Shown piece by piece: positions 23,665-30,075 of a DNA stretch of 30,075 nt. This stretch comes from Dyella_B sp035486915 (lineage in GTDB: Bacteria > Pseudomonadota > Gammaproteobacteria > Xanthomonadales > Rhodanobacteraceae). Positions within the stretch are counted from its first letter, which is position 1. Every line of letters begins with the position of its first letter. The DNA lies in NCBI RefSeq assembly GCF_035486915.1, contig NZ_DATHMR010000036.1, positions 1 through 30,075 on the forward strand. Direction: 5' to 3'. The position numbers and the translations under genes are program-made. The notes under the pieces are model-generated. The model had not been told where the DNA came from. It searched no databases and was given only the letters and a program-made list of their open reading frames with translations.

Positions 23665-23938
23665 GGTTTTAGCCAGGCTGTGAATGCGTGGAAATGACCC
23701 ACGTAACTGAGTGCCGCGCTGCATACGAAAGGTTGTTGCGACGGCCGCAAGGAAAAGCGAAGGGCGCTTTTCCGTGTCAGCTAAGGGACAGAAACTATGG
23801 AATTGCGCGCGTATTCGCCTTCGCTGCGGCGCAACCTTTCATCCTTGCGCTGGCACCCACGCGCACTAGGCCGTTTTTGCTCCTCGTGATAGCACGCATG
23901 GAGCGCATGGATCGGCAGCACGCAAAGGCAGCTTGGAT
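23665..23938. other. Divergent intergenic region between the glycan operon and the cytochrome block
   Basis: These 274 bp separate fdtA-type (minus) and cytochrome b561-like (plus) genes and should hold both promoters. Open frames here on both strands have no recognisable protein features. A perfect 9-bp inverted repeat lies at 23751-23773. No JUMPstart/ops-like element (GGCGGTAG) was seen, and no convincing -35/-10 pair could be assigned by eye. Confidence 0.6.
23751..23773. promoter_or_regulatory. Perfect 9-bp stem-loop upstream of the glycan operon
   Basis: GGAAAAGCG (23751-23759) and CGCTTTTCC (23765-23773) are exact reverse complements around a 5-nt loop (AAGGG). The hairpin is 87 bp upstream of the first operon ATG. 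No T-tract follows on either strand, so an operator or an RNA leader structure is more likely than an intrinsic terminator. Confidence 0.4.
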
Positions 23939-24574
23939 ATGGGATGGGAGAACAAAGCTCAACCAAAGCGTGGCAGTGACGTGACTTTCCTGCGCGACTT
24001 GGAAGGTCGGTCGAACGTATCGTCGGGCTCACCCGAGCCGCAGCATGTCGCGCGCCCCAGGTCATTGGTCGTCCTGCATTGGCTCACCGTACTTTGTGTT
24101 TGCTTCGCTGCCGCCCTGATCTTGATACGGGACGAAGTCGACGGTCGTGCAGTGCGCCAGTGGTTGCTGGAAGGTCATCGACACTTCGGCTTGTTCGTCC
24201 TTATTCTGTTTTTTGTACGCGTGGTGCTTCGCTTCCGGCTCGGCAGGCTTTCGTCGGACATCAAATCTCGATTCGTCCGCATCGCCGCGACGTTGACGCA
24301 CATCGCACTCTATGCACTTCTGCTCACGCTGCCGCTGCTGGGCTGGGCAACCAGTAACGCCGAAGACAAGCCGGTCCATCTATTTGGCCTGACGCTGCCC
24401 GCCCTGGTGAAAGCGGACGACGACCTGGCCGATCAGTTGCAGGCTTGGCATATCGATGCAGCGTGGATCTTGCTCGGGCTTGTTCTGCTGCATATCGGCG
24501 CTGCACTTTGGCATCACTACGTTGTGCGCGACAGCACGCTGCGCGCCATGTTGCCGAGACGTCGACGCCCATGA
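23939..24574 (+). CDS. Cytochrome b561-like membrane protein
   Basis: The protein has 211 residues from the ATG at 23939, with AAAGG 10 nt upstream; a TTG two codons earlier is in frame. It has four predicted membrane helices with heme-ligand His positions typical of bacterial cytochrome b561: 'VVLHWLTVLCVCFAAALI', 'EGHRHFGLFVLILFFVRVVL', 'LTHIALYALLLTLPLLGWA' and 'WHIDAAWILLGLVLLHIGAA'. Such proteins carry b hemes and pass electrons between the quinone pool and periplasmic carriers. The N-terminal ~45 residues are an unconserved cytoplasmic extension. It lies 49 bp upstream of the cytochrome c-porin fusion gene and is probably in one operon with it. Confidence 0.9.
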   Translation: MGWENKAQPKRGSDVTFLRDLEGRSNVSSGSPEPQHVARPRSLVVLHWLTVLCVCFAAALILIRDEVDGRAVRQWLLEGHRHFGLFVLILFFVRVVLRFRLGRLSSDIKSRFVRIAATLTHIALYALLLTLPLLGWATSNAEDKPVHLFGLTLPALVKADDDLADQLQAWHIDAAWILLGLVLLHIGAALWHHYVVRDSTLRAMLPRRRRP

Positions 24575-24612
24575 GTGCGCCTCGTTTGTTTATGACCACA
24601 TTGGATCTGGGC

Positions 24613-24618
24613 AAGGAG
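24613..24618 (+). promoter_or_regulatory. Strong ribosome binding site for the cytochrome-porin gene
   Basis: AAGGAG lies 5 nt before the ATG at 24624. It fixes the start of the heme-porin fusion and excludes the longer frame beginning at 24456, which overlaps the cytochrome b561-like gene. Confidence 0.85.
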
Positions 24619-24623
24619 ACTGC

Positions 24624-25970
24624 ATGTCATCTTTTCTGAGCCGGCACATGGCGCGCCGGGCAAAGGTTATTTACGCGTGGCTCGGTGTGACTGTGCTGCT
24701 GCTGTTGATGAGCACCAGCGCCCAGGCGACGCCCGCGTATGCGCGGCAGACTGGATCGGCGTGCGCGGATTGTCACGCCGGTGCATACGGTCCCGCGCTG
24801 ACGCCGTACGGCATGCGATTTAAGCTCAATGGCTATACCGATACAGATGGCAATGGCACCAAGATCCCGGCGGCCATGCAGTTGACGGGCACGCGTTCCG
24901 TGCCCTCGCGTGGCCAAAGCACCAATGAATTGACCGAAGCGGATTTGTATCTGGCAGGACGCATCACGGACAACATCGGCGGCTACGTCAAGATTGAAAG
25001 CGACAATCAAGGCGACAGCAAATTCAATACCAAGCTGAGCGACGTCGATCTGCGATTTGTTGCCAAGGATCTGAATCTTGGCAGCAAGCAAGCCACGTTC
25101 GGCGTCAGCGTCAACAACAACCCCGGCTTCTCGGATGTCATTTCCGATCTGCCGGCAGCGACGCAACTGGGGCCGCCCGGCGTGACGGGCACGCTGCTCA
25201 ATCCGTCCAGTCCGGACGCACTGGCCGATCGTGTTATCGGTGCGACCATGTACGGGCTTTACGATTCCGATTGGTACGGTGAGCTCGGTACGTATAACTC
25301 TTTGCCGTTGTCCGAACAGGATAATCTCGGTTACCCGCTCTCCGGCGACCCCGGAAAACTGAGCGATACCGCGTATGCGCGTTTCGCATACATGAAGGAT
25401 TTGAAGAAACAGTTTTTCTCCGCTGGCATCGTCGCGTTGACGACCAAGCGACAGTTGCCGCGCTCCGGACCCAGCGACAGTCTCACCGACCTAGGTTACG
25501 ACCTGACGTATCAGTATCTCGGCAACCGGGAAAACATCCTGCAGGTGGCCTACGTCAACATTCTTGAGCAACGGCGATATGGCAGCTTGCCGCCCAGCCC
25601 ATTTCCCGGCGTGACGGCGCTTACGCATGGCGCTGTGCACGATCAGACATTCACCGTCACCTACACGTTCAAGCAAAGTTACGGCATCGAGTTCTCGCAT
25701 ATGGTGGATACGGGATCGCGCGACATTGTTCGCTATCAGCCATACGGTGTTCCAGATACCACGAGCAATTTGTTGACGGTGTTCTGGACGCCGTTCGGCA
25801 AGGACGATTCGTTTACGACCATCGCAAACCTGAAGCTCTCCGCGACGTGGTTCCGCTTCAGCAAATTCAATGGCAGCACCTTGAACATTTTTGGCGTGGG
25901 TCCGGGTGCTCTGGTCACGAACGCGAATGATCTGAATGCGTTCTCACTGACAGCAAGCGTGGCTTTCTAA
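24624..25970 (+). CDS. Outer-membrane mono-heme cytochrome c fused to a porin-like beta-barrel (Cyc2-like architecture)
   Basis: The protein has 448 residues. A signal peptide covers about residues 1-36 (hydrophobic 'AWLGVTVLLLLMSTSAQA', cleavage after AQA). The single c-type heme motif CADCH (C47, C50, H51) follows in 'GSACADCHAGAYGPALTPYG'. From about residue 95 to the end the sequence alternates polar and aromatic residues in strand-like stretches ('LYLAGRITDNIGGYVKIES', 'FTVTYTFKQSYGIEFSHMV', 'LNAFSLTASVAF') and ends in Phe, as outer-membrane barrels do. A heme domain plugged at the N-terminus of a barrel is the architecture of Cyc2 Fe(II) oxidases; true homology to Cyc2 has not been tested. 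It could move electrons across the outer membrane. Neighbours are a b-type cytochrome upstream and a soluble cytochrome c downstream. Confidence 0.75.
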   Translation: MSSFLSRHMARRAKVIYAWLGVTVLLLLMSTSAQATPAYARQTGSACADCHAGAYGPALTPYGMRFKLNGYTDTDGNGTKIPAAMQLTGTRSVPSRGQSTNELTEADLYLAGRITDNIGGYVKIESDNQGDSKFNTKLSDVDLRFVAKDLNLGSKQATFGVSVNNNPGFSDVISDLPAATQLGPPGVTGTLLNPSSPDALADRVIGATMYGLYDSDWYGELGTYNSLPLSEQDNLGYPLSGDPGKLSDTAYARFAYMKDLKKQFFSAGIVALTTKRQLPRSGPSDSLTDLGYDLTYQYLGNRENILQVAYVNILEQRRYGSLPPSPFPGVTALTHGAVHDQTFTVTYTFKQSYGIEFSHMVDTGSRDIVRYQPYGVPDTTSNLLTVFWTPFGKDDSFTTIANLKLSATWFRFSKFNGSTLNIFGVGPGALVTNANDLNAFSLTASVAF

Positions 25971-25980
25971 AAACGTAAAC

Positions 25981-25985
25981 AGGAG
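25981..25985 (+). promoter_or_regulatory. Ribosome binding site supporting a GTG start
   Basis: AGGAG lies 7 nt before the GTG at 25993 and decides that start for the small cytochrome c gene. Confidence 0.8.
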
Positions 25986-25992
25986 TCAGCAA

Positions 25993-26394
25993 GTGAGCAA
26001 GTCATCGAAAGCGTCTTTCCTGCGGTGTATGGTTGCCGCAAGCGTGTATATCGGAGGAATCGCGATTTCCCCTTTTGCCTTTGCCGGTGATCCTGGCGCC
26101 GGTGCAGATGTTTTCAAACAGGAATGCGCCGAATGCCACAGCGTGAAGGAAGGGCGCAACAAGAAAGGTCCGAGCCTGTTTGGCATCGTGGGGCGTAATT
26201 CGGGCAGCATTGCCGACTACCATTATTCGGATGCGGTGCAGCAGGACCACTGGGTGTGGACCGCGGACAAACTGCACAGCTATCTGTCGCAACCGGCGAA
26301 AAAGACCAACCCCGGTACCAAGATGAAATACGACGGCCTGACCGATCCCAAACAACTGGACGATCTCATCGCATATCTGAGCACCTTGCATTGA
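25993..26394 (+). CDS. Small soluble class I cytochrome c
   Basis: The protein has 133 residues from a GTG start. A Sec signal peptide ends after 'AFA' (residue 31). The heme motif is CAECH (C45, C48, H49), followed by 'KKGPSLFGIVGRNSG', a stretch typical of cytochrome c2/c550-type proteins. The axial Met is M111 in 'NPGTKMKYDGL'. The C-terminal helix reads 'DDLIAYLSTLH'. It is a periplasmic one-electron carrier. It lies 22 bp after the heme-porin gene, so it is the likely redox partner linking that outer-membrane protein with inner-membrane enzymes, such as the upstream b-type cytochrome or a terminal oxidase. Confidence 0.95.
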   Translation: MSKSSKASFLRCMVAASVYIGGIAISPFAFAGDPGAGADVFKQECAECHSVKEGRNKKGPSLFGIVGRNSGSIADYHYSDAVQQDHWVWTADKLHSYLSQPAKKTNPGTKMKYDGLTDPKQLDDLIAYLSTLH

Positions 26395-26479
26395 TGACAT
26401 TCCCTTGTCGTCGCAGATCGACTATAAGCCCGGAGTATTATCTACGGGGCAGCGATCCTGCATCTGACTAAGTAGAGCT
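26395..26479. other. Short intergenic region before the TorF-like gene
   Basis: These 85 bp contain a CCCG/CGGG dyad with a 12-nt loop (from about 26431 to 26450) but no T-tract. No promoter could be assigned with confidence. Confidence 0.3.
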
Positions 26480-27244
26480 ATGGTGGAGCGTTGTCTTTCA
26501 CGTGCGCCTATGACGTCGTGCCGGTATCGCGCACGGCTGGCGTCGCTCGTTCTCGCTTTCGTCACGATGCTTATGTGGTTACCGCTGCATGCGCAGACAT
26601 CCGGCGTCACGGGCGCGGTCGGCATCAGCTCGGAGTTGGTCGACCGCGGTCTGGCGGTGTCGCCGCCCACGCCTATTGTGCAAGGCGCTTTGTCATGGAC
26701 ATCGCCCAGCGGCTGGTCGCTGGGTGCGTCGGCGGCGACGGAAATCCGGTCGCCGGGAAAGGTCTCCGAAGCGCTGGTGCAGGTGTCCAAGTACTGGTCG
26801 CTTTCCAATGAGTGGCAGATGCGCGGCAGCGTGCTTTATTACGATTACCCTGGGAACGCGCGCGCCAAGTACTTTGACCGGAGCGAAGCAAGCGTCGACT
26901 GGATTTACCGCGACATCCTTACTTTCGGGCTCTCCGGGATCTGCCTTACCAACGGCGACGAACACCAGCCGCGCGGGGCTGCGGATGTGAATTTCCACTG
27001 GCCGCTGGCCTGGCATTTCTCGGTTTCGGCTGGGGTCGGGGTCGCCCAATCCCTCCTTTCCCCGTATGGTCCCAACGGTTATGGCCACGCCAGCGTCTAC
27101 CGCTATGGCCAACTGGGCGTAATCTGGAGCTACGGGCCGTGGCGGATGGAGCTCGATCGCGTCGCCGCCGACCCGGGGTCACACCGGCAGTGGGGCAACC
27201 TGGTTGCATCCCCTTGGGTGGGCACGATTTCCTGGTCATTTTGA
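26480..27244 (+). CDS. TorF-like outer-membrane beta-barrel protein
   Basis: The protein has 254 residues with a signal peptide of about 38 residues ('LASLVLAFVTMLMWLPLHA' then QTSG). The mature part resembles the TorF/gcw_chp family of putative porins: 'GISSELVDRGLAVSPPTPIV', 'GWSLGASAATEIRSPG', 'EASVDWIYRDILTFGLSG', with strand-like alternation and a C-terminal Phe ('WVGTISWSF'). It should insert in the outer membrane; function is unknown. An internal ATG at 26510 would shorten the signal peptide and is possible. It may be transcribed with the cytochrome genes (85-bp gap) or separately. Confidence 0.7.
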   Translation: MVERCLSRAPMTSCRYRARLASLVLAFVTMLMWLPLHAQTSGVTGAVGISSELVDRGLAVSPPTPIVQGALSWTSPSGWSLGASAATEIRSPGKVSEALVQVSKYWSLSNEWQMRGSVLYYDYPGNARAKYFDRSEASVDWIYRDILTFGLSGICLTNGDEHQPRGAADVNFHWPLAWHFSVSAGVGVAQSLLSPYGPNGYGHASVYRYGQLGVIWSYGPWRMELDRVAADPGSHRQWGNLVASPWVGTISWSF

Positions 27245-27290
27245 TCCAAAGGGCAACCTTCCGGCACCGATAAGGCACCTACGACGCCGA

Positions 27291-27303
27291 CCGATGCCAT
27301 CGG
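27291..27303. promoter_or_regulatory. 13-bp dyad next to the sigma factor start
   Basis: CCGATG and CATCGG flank a single C (27291-27303), directly before the ATG at 27304. It may be an operator or chance. If it is a regulatory site, the in-frame ATG at 27322 would be the more natural start. Confidence 0.25.
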
Positions 27304-27906
27304 ATGACCCCTCCGAGCCCTATGAACGAAGCAGATATTGACGCCGATACCAACGACCGCATGCTGCTCCAGCGCATGGCGGCCGGGGACCGTGTTGCGC
27401 TGGCGACGCTGTATCACAGCTACCACGGCAGGTTGTGTCGCTTCCTGTCGCGGTTGACCCGCCGTGCCGACGTGATCGAGGAAGTGATCAACGACTGCCT
27501 ATGGATTGCGTGGCAAAAAGCGGGCGATTTTCGCGGCGACTCGCGCGTGTCCACATGGATCATGGGCATCGCTTATCGCTGCGGCCTGAAAGCATTGCGG
27601 CAGCGTGGCGATGAGCCGGTGGAGGACGACAACATACCGGAAGACCGCATACCGTCGACGCATCCGGACGAAGATCGCGAACTGCGCGACTGGCTGGCCA
27701 AAGGCCTCGATCGCCTGACTGCCGATCAGCGCGTAGTGATCGAACTGGTTTACGGCGTGGGCCACACGCTGGAGGATGTCGCAACCATCATGGGTTGTCC
27801 GGTCGGTACCGTGAAAGCGCGCCTGTTCCATGCGCGCGTAAAGCTGCGCAACGTACTTCCAGCGTTGGCGGGAGATTCCATCACTTTGAAAGAGAACGTG
27901 CCATGA
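27304..27906 (+). CDS. ECF-type RNA polymerase sigma factor
   Basis: The protein has 200 residues (194 from the alternative ATG at 27322, MNEADIDADTNDRM). Region 2 is 'LATLYHSYHGRLCRFLSRL' through 'VIEEVINDCLWIAWQKAGDF' and 'STWIMGIAYRCGLKALRQ', covering core binding and -10 recognition. Region 4 is 'LDRLTADQRVVIELVYGVGH' and 'TLEDVATIMGCPVGTVKARL', the -35 recognition helix-turn-helix. Regions 1 and 3 are absent, as in ECF factors. Its TGA overlaps the anti-sigma ATG by 4 nt, so sigma and anti-sigma should be made in fixed ratio. It probably responds to envelope signals and drives its own operon, including the subtilase gene. Confidence 0.95.
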   Translation: MTPPSPMNEADIDADTNDRMLLQRMAAGDRVALATLYHSYHGRLCRFLSRLTRRADVIEEVINDCLWIAWQKAGDFRGDSRVSTWIMGIAYRCGLKALRQRGDEPVEDDNIPEDRIPSTHPDEDRELRDWLAKGLDRLTADQRVVIELVYGVGHTLEDVATIMGCPVGTVKARLFHARVKLRNVLPALAGDSITLKENVP

Positions 27907-28538
27907 CCTTTCCCATGGATACCAGCCAGGATTGCCTCCGCGCCTGGGAGGCAATGCCCTGGGTATTGCAAGAAAGTGCCGCGCCCGAGCAAAGCGAGTG
28001 GCTGAAAGGTCACTTGGCGCATTGCGAATCGTGCCGCGCGGAATTCAATCAGCAGAACCGCCTGCGGCTTGCCATGTCGTTGCCGACCGACGTTCGGGTC
28101 GATGCGCATGCCGGGTTACAGCATCTGATGAATCGTATCGATGCATCCGAGCACGATGCAACGCCTTATCGCATGCGTGCCGGCAACTGGCTGGCGCGTG
28201 GACTGGTGGCGGCCGTGTTGATCCAGGCCATCGGTATCGGCGCGCTCGGCGCAAAGCTGTATTCCTCCGGCGAAAGGCCCGTCTATCACACGTTGAGTCA
28301 ACCAGCGGCACCGGTCGGCGCAGGTGCGATCCGCGTCGTGCCGGATGCAAACATGACGCTGACCGACTGGGACGCGCTGTTGCATACGCTGCACTTGCAG
28401 GTAGTGGCTGGACCCAATGACGTGGGTGCCTATACCGTTGCACTCGTGAACAACCCGTCCAACACTGAGCAAACCGTGCAGCAACTGCGTGCCACGCGAG
28501 GCATCCGACTGGCGGAGCCCATCGCTTCCACACCATGA
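27903..28538 (+). CDS. Anti-sigma factor with zinc-finger domain and a propeptide-like periplasmic domain
   Basis: The protein has 211 residues from the ATG at 27903, which overlaps the sigma factor stop (ATGA). The N-terminal ZAS/zf-HC2 domain has H37-x3-C41-x2-C44 ('GHLAHCESC') and an upstream Cys11, the usual zinc site that holds the sigma factor. One membrane helix spans about residues 97-118 ('LARGLVAAVLIQAIGIGALG'). The periplasmic C-terminal domain (about 155-207) has the pattern 'LHTLHLQVVAGPND', 'GAYTVALV', 'TVQQLRATRGIRLAEPI', which closely parallels the propeptide-like segment of the adjacent subtilase. This suggests a signal-sensing or protease-binding role. The next gene overlaps by 4 nt. 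Confidence 0.88.
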   Translation: MTFPMDTSQDCLRAWEAMPWVLQESAAPEQSEWLKGHLAHCESCRAEFNQQNRLRLAMSLPTDVRVDAHAGLQHLMNRIDASEHDATPYRMRAGNWLARGLVAAVLIQAIGIGALGAKLYSSGERPVYHTLSQPAAPVGAGAIRVVPDANMTLTDWDALLHTLHLQVVAGPNDVGAYTVALVNNPSNTEQTVQQLRATRGIRLAEPIASTP

Positions 28539-29839
28539 AACATCGCTTCATCATGCTCGTCATGGCCATGCTGGCCTTGTCTGCCTGCGTGCAATCTCCC
28601 GTGATATCGACCCCGAACAACCACGCCAGCGCGATTGAACCTGCAGCAACAAGTGTGTCCTCGATGAATAGCCAGCGCGACATCGTGCTGGCCGTTGCGA
28701 ACCCGGTCGAACCACCGGCGACGCACGCCGGTTCCACCTTGTTGGGTTACACGCCGCCCAGTTTCTATGGCGCAGGTCAGCGCGCCGTTTCCGATCTGAC
28801 GTCGTTGAAGCAGAGCTATGGGCTGCGCGAAGTGTCTGGTTGGCCGATCAAGGCGCTCAATGTTTATTGCGTCGTCCTGGAAATGCCACCGGGCGTCTCG
28901 CGCGATGACTTGCTGAAAAGGCTAACCAAAGACAGTCGCGTAAAACTCGCGCAACCGCTGAACGATTATGCCGTCTACTCTGACGCGACACCGCCCGATT
29001 CAACCCACTACAACGATCCGTATGTGAATCTGCAGCGTGGCTTCGTCGAAACGAATGCCGCGATTGCTCAGACGGTGAGTCAGGGTGATGGTGTGCACAT
29101 TGCCGTGATCGACACTGGCGTGGACACATCGCATCCCGATCTGAAAGGCCGCATCCACGATATGCAGAATTTGGTGGATGACAGCGCCGCATCGTTCAAT
29201 CACGACAGTCACGGCACCGAAGTGGCTGGCATTATTGCGGCCGACGCCGACAACCATCAAGGCATCGTCGGCATCGCGCCGAAAGCGACACTCAGCGTGT
29301 ACAAAGCATGCTGGTACGACACCGCGGATGCCGGTGCGCGCTGCAATACATTCACGCTGGCCAAGGCGCTGGCGGCGATCATCGATACCGATGCACGCAT
29401 CGTCAATTTGAGTCTTGGCGGCCCTGCCGATCCACTGCTGGATAAATTGCTCGATCAGCTGTTGGATCAGGGGCGCATTATCGTGACCGCATTGCCGCCA
29501 AGCGGAAATCTCGATGGATTTCCGGATAGTGCGCCCGGCGTCATTGTTGTGCGTGTCAGCGGAACATCCCAGGCGCCAGCGGGCATTGTCAGCGCGCCAG
29601 GCACTGACATTCTGACGACACAACCCGGTGGCGGCTACGACTTCACATCGGGATCGTCCATGGCAGCCGCACACGTCAGCGGTATTGTTGCGTTGATGCT
29701 TTCGCTCAAACCCAGGCTAGACGCACAGCAAGTGCATGATGTGCTGCTTCGAAGTAGCAAGGTTTCCAATGGCATGCTGCAGGTGAACGCCGCCTCGGCC
29801 GTCGCTGCGCTACACGACACGCAGAACGTCAATCACTGA
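28535..29839 (+). CDS. Subtilisin-like (S8) serine protease, predicted lipoprotein
   Basis: The protein has 434 residues. A lipoprotein signal is present with lipobox L15-S-A-C18, so the protein should be anchored to a membrane facing the periplasm or surface. Residues about 88-148 resemble an I9-like propeptide ('SYGLREVSGWPIKALNVYCV', 'DDLLKRLTKDSRVKLAQPL'). The catalytic triad is Asp193 ('IAVIDTGVDTSHPDLKG'), His226 ('HDSHGTEVAGII') and Ser375 ('TSGSSMAAAHVSGIVALM'). The oxyanion Asn region is unusual: 'IIVTALPPSGN' replaces the usual A-A-G-N, so the Asn (N325) is displaced by an insertion. The loop between the Asn and Ser is short, making a compact domain. It is the third gene of the sigma/anti-sigma operon (4-nt overlap) and probably its output and possible feedback element. 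Confidence 0.92.
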   Translation: MKHRFIMLVMAMLALSACVQSPVISTPNNHASAIEPAATSVSSMNSQRDIVLAVANPVEPPATHAGSTLLGYTPPSFYGAGQRAVSDLTSLKQSYGLREVSGWPIKALNVYCVVLEMPPGVSRDDLLKRLTKDSRVKLAQPLNDYAVYSDATPPDSTHYNDPYVNLQRGFVETNAAIAQTVSQGDGVHIAVIDTGVDTSHPDLKGRIHDMQNLVDDSAASFNHDSHGTEVAGIIAADADNHQGIVGIAPKATLSVYKACWYDTADAGARCNTFTLAKALAAIIDTDARIVNLSLGGPADPLLDKLLDQLLDQGRIIVTALPPSGNLDGFPDSAPGVIVVRVSGTSQAPAGIVSAPGTDILTTQPGGGYDFTSGSSMAAAHVSGIVALMLSLKPRLDAQQVHDVLLRSSKVSNGMLQVNAASAVAALHDTQNVNH

Positions 29840-29844
29840 TCCCC

Positions 29845-29862
29845 TTTTTTGTCGTCAAAAAA
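29845..29862. terminator. A/T-rich inverted repeat between the subtilase gene and folE2
   Basis: TTTTTTG (29845-29851) and CAAAAAA (29856-29862) form a perfect 7-bp stem with a 4-nt loop after the subtilase stop. The stem is A/T-rich, so it is a weak terminator at best; it may also mark the folE2 promoter region. Confidence 0.25.
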
Positions 29863-29869
29863 TCCCCCG

Positions 29870-29874
29870 AAGGA
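29870..29874 (+). promoter_or_regulatory. Ribosome binding site for folE2
   Basis: AAGGA lies 8 nt before the GTG at 29883 and supports that start. Confidence 0.7.
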
Positions 29875-29882
29875 AATAAGCG

Positions 29883-30075
29883 GTGAATGCTGCCTTCTCT
29901 TTGCAAAACTCCCCTGAAGTTCTCCGCCCGATGCCCGATGTCGCTACCCAGGTGCAACCGCATCTGGCTGGCGCGCTGGACTGGGTAGGCATGGATGGCA
30001 TCGAAGTGCCGGTGCGCTTCGACGCGGGCGACGGCGATGTGCAGCGATCGAGTGCGCAGGTCGGTGCCTTCGTCA
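29883..30075 (+). CDS. folE2: GTP cyclohydrolase FolE2, N-terminal part, cut by the window edge
   Basis: About 64 residues are visible from a GTG start, continuing past the window. The fragment reads 'MPDVATQVQPHLAGALDWVG', then 'GIEVPVRFDAGDGDVQRSSA' and 'QVGAFV'. The P-D-V opening, the 'LDWVGM.GIE.PV' strand and the following segment match the N-terminus of FolE2 (GTP cyclohydrolase IB), which makes 7,8-dihydroneopterin triphosphate in folate and queuosine synthesis. FolE2 enzymes are metal-flexible and often induced on zinc limitation, but no Zur box could be assigned here. The metal-binding Cys/His residues lie beyond the edge, so the identity is based on the N-terminus only. Confidence 0.75.
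   Translation, partial: MNAAFSLQNSPEVLRPMPDVATQVQPHLAGALDWVGMDGIEVPVRFDAGDGDVQRSSAQVGAFV

Noticed and set aside
23688..23984. Open frame of about 98 codons in the intergenic region before the cytochrome b561-like gene
   Set aside because: It overlaps the start of the cytochrome gene in another frame, covers the inverted repeat and shows no protein-like features.
27245..27303. An AAC-type ECF promoter (GGCAACCTT) upstream of the sigma factor
   Set aside because: No matching -10 element was found at the expected spacing, so autoregulation could not be supported from sequence.

Overview
The window looks like a chromosomal segment of a gammaproteobacterium of the Xanthomonadales (Lysobacterales), most likely Rhodanobacteraceae such as a Dyella or Luteibacter relative. 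This is an inference from GC-rich coding, a FolE2-type GTP cyclohydrolase, a sigma/anti-sigma/subtilase operon and a Wzx/Wzy-type polysaccharide locus. No rRNA, tRNA, CRISPR array or insertion sequence was found. Coding density is very high: the largest non-coding stretches are about 170 bp (1-170), 200 bp (5836-6035) and 275 bp (23665-23938).

Region 1 (171-8736) is an accessory modification module. It holds a membrane acyltransferase (171-1307, +). A minus-strand block runs HprK-like kinase, ABC exporter, SAM methyltransferase, flavin-reductase-like protein (5835 down to 1325). Diverging from the kinase is a plus-strand pair, a B12-binding radical SAM enzyme and an NTP_transf_5 nucleotidyltransferase (6036-8736). 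The divergent gap carries a perfect 10-bp inverted repeat and a short frame whose stop overlaps the kinase start.

Region 2 (8719-23664, all minus) reads as one 15-gene operon for a surface polysaccharide or O-antigen-like glycan. From its 5' end: FdtA/QdtA-type ketoisomerase, PglD-like acyltransferase, beta-propeller glycosidase-like protein, FemAB-like GNAT, FdtB/QdtB-type aminotransferase, Wzx flippase, GT2 glycosyltransferase, Wzy-like polymerase, Wzz-like chain-length protein, methyltransferase, amidohydrolase, methyltransferase, B12 radical SAM enzyme and two GT4 glycosyltransferases. Many junctions are 4-nt ATGA overlaps. The first genes predict a dTDP-3-amino-3,6-dideoxyhexose, N- or O-acylated, built into a lipid-linked repeat that is flipped by Wzx and polymerised by Wzy/Wzz. 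The second half predicts unusual decoration such as methylation and amide hydrolysis.

Region 3 (23939-27244, +) is a redox and envelope block: cytochrome b561-like protein, an outer-membrane protein fusing one c-type heme site to a porin-like barrel (Cyc2-like architecture), a small class I cytochrome c, and a TorF-like outer-membrane protein. The arrangement suggests electron transfer between the periplasm and the cell surface.

Region 4 (27304-29839, +) is an ECF sigma factor, its zinc-binding anti-sigma factor and a subtilisin-like lipoprotein, joined by 4-nt overlaps. The anti-sigma C-terminus resembles the protease's own propeptide-like segment. The window ends inside folE2 (29883 to the edge).
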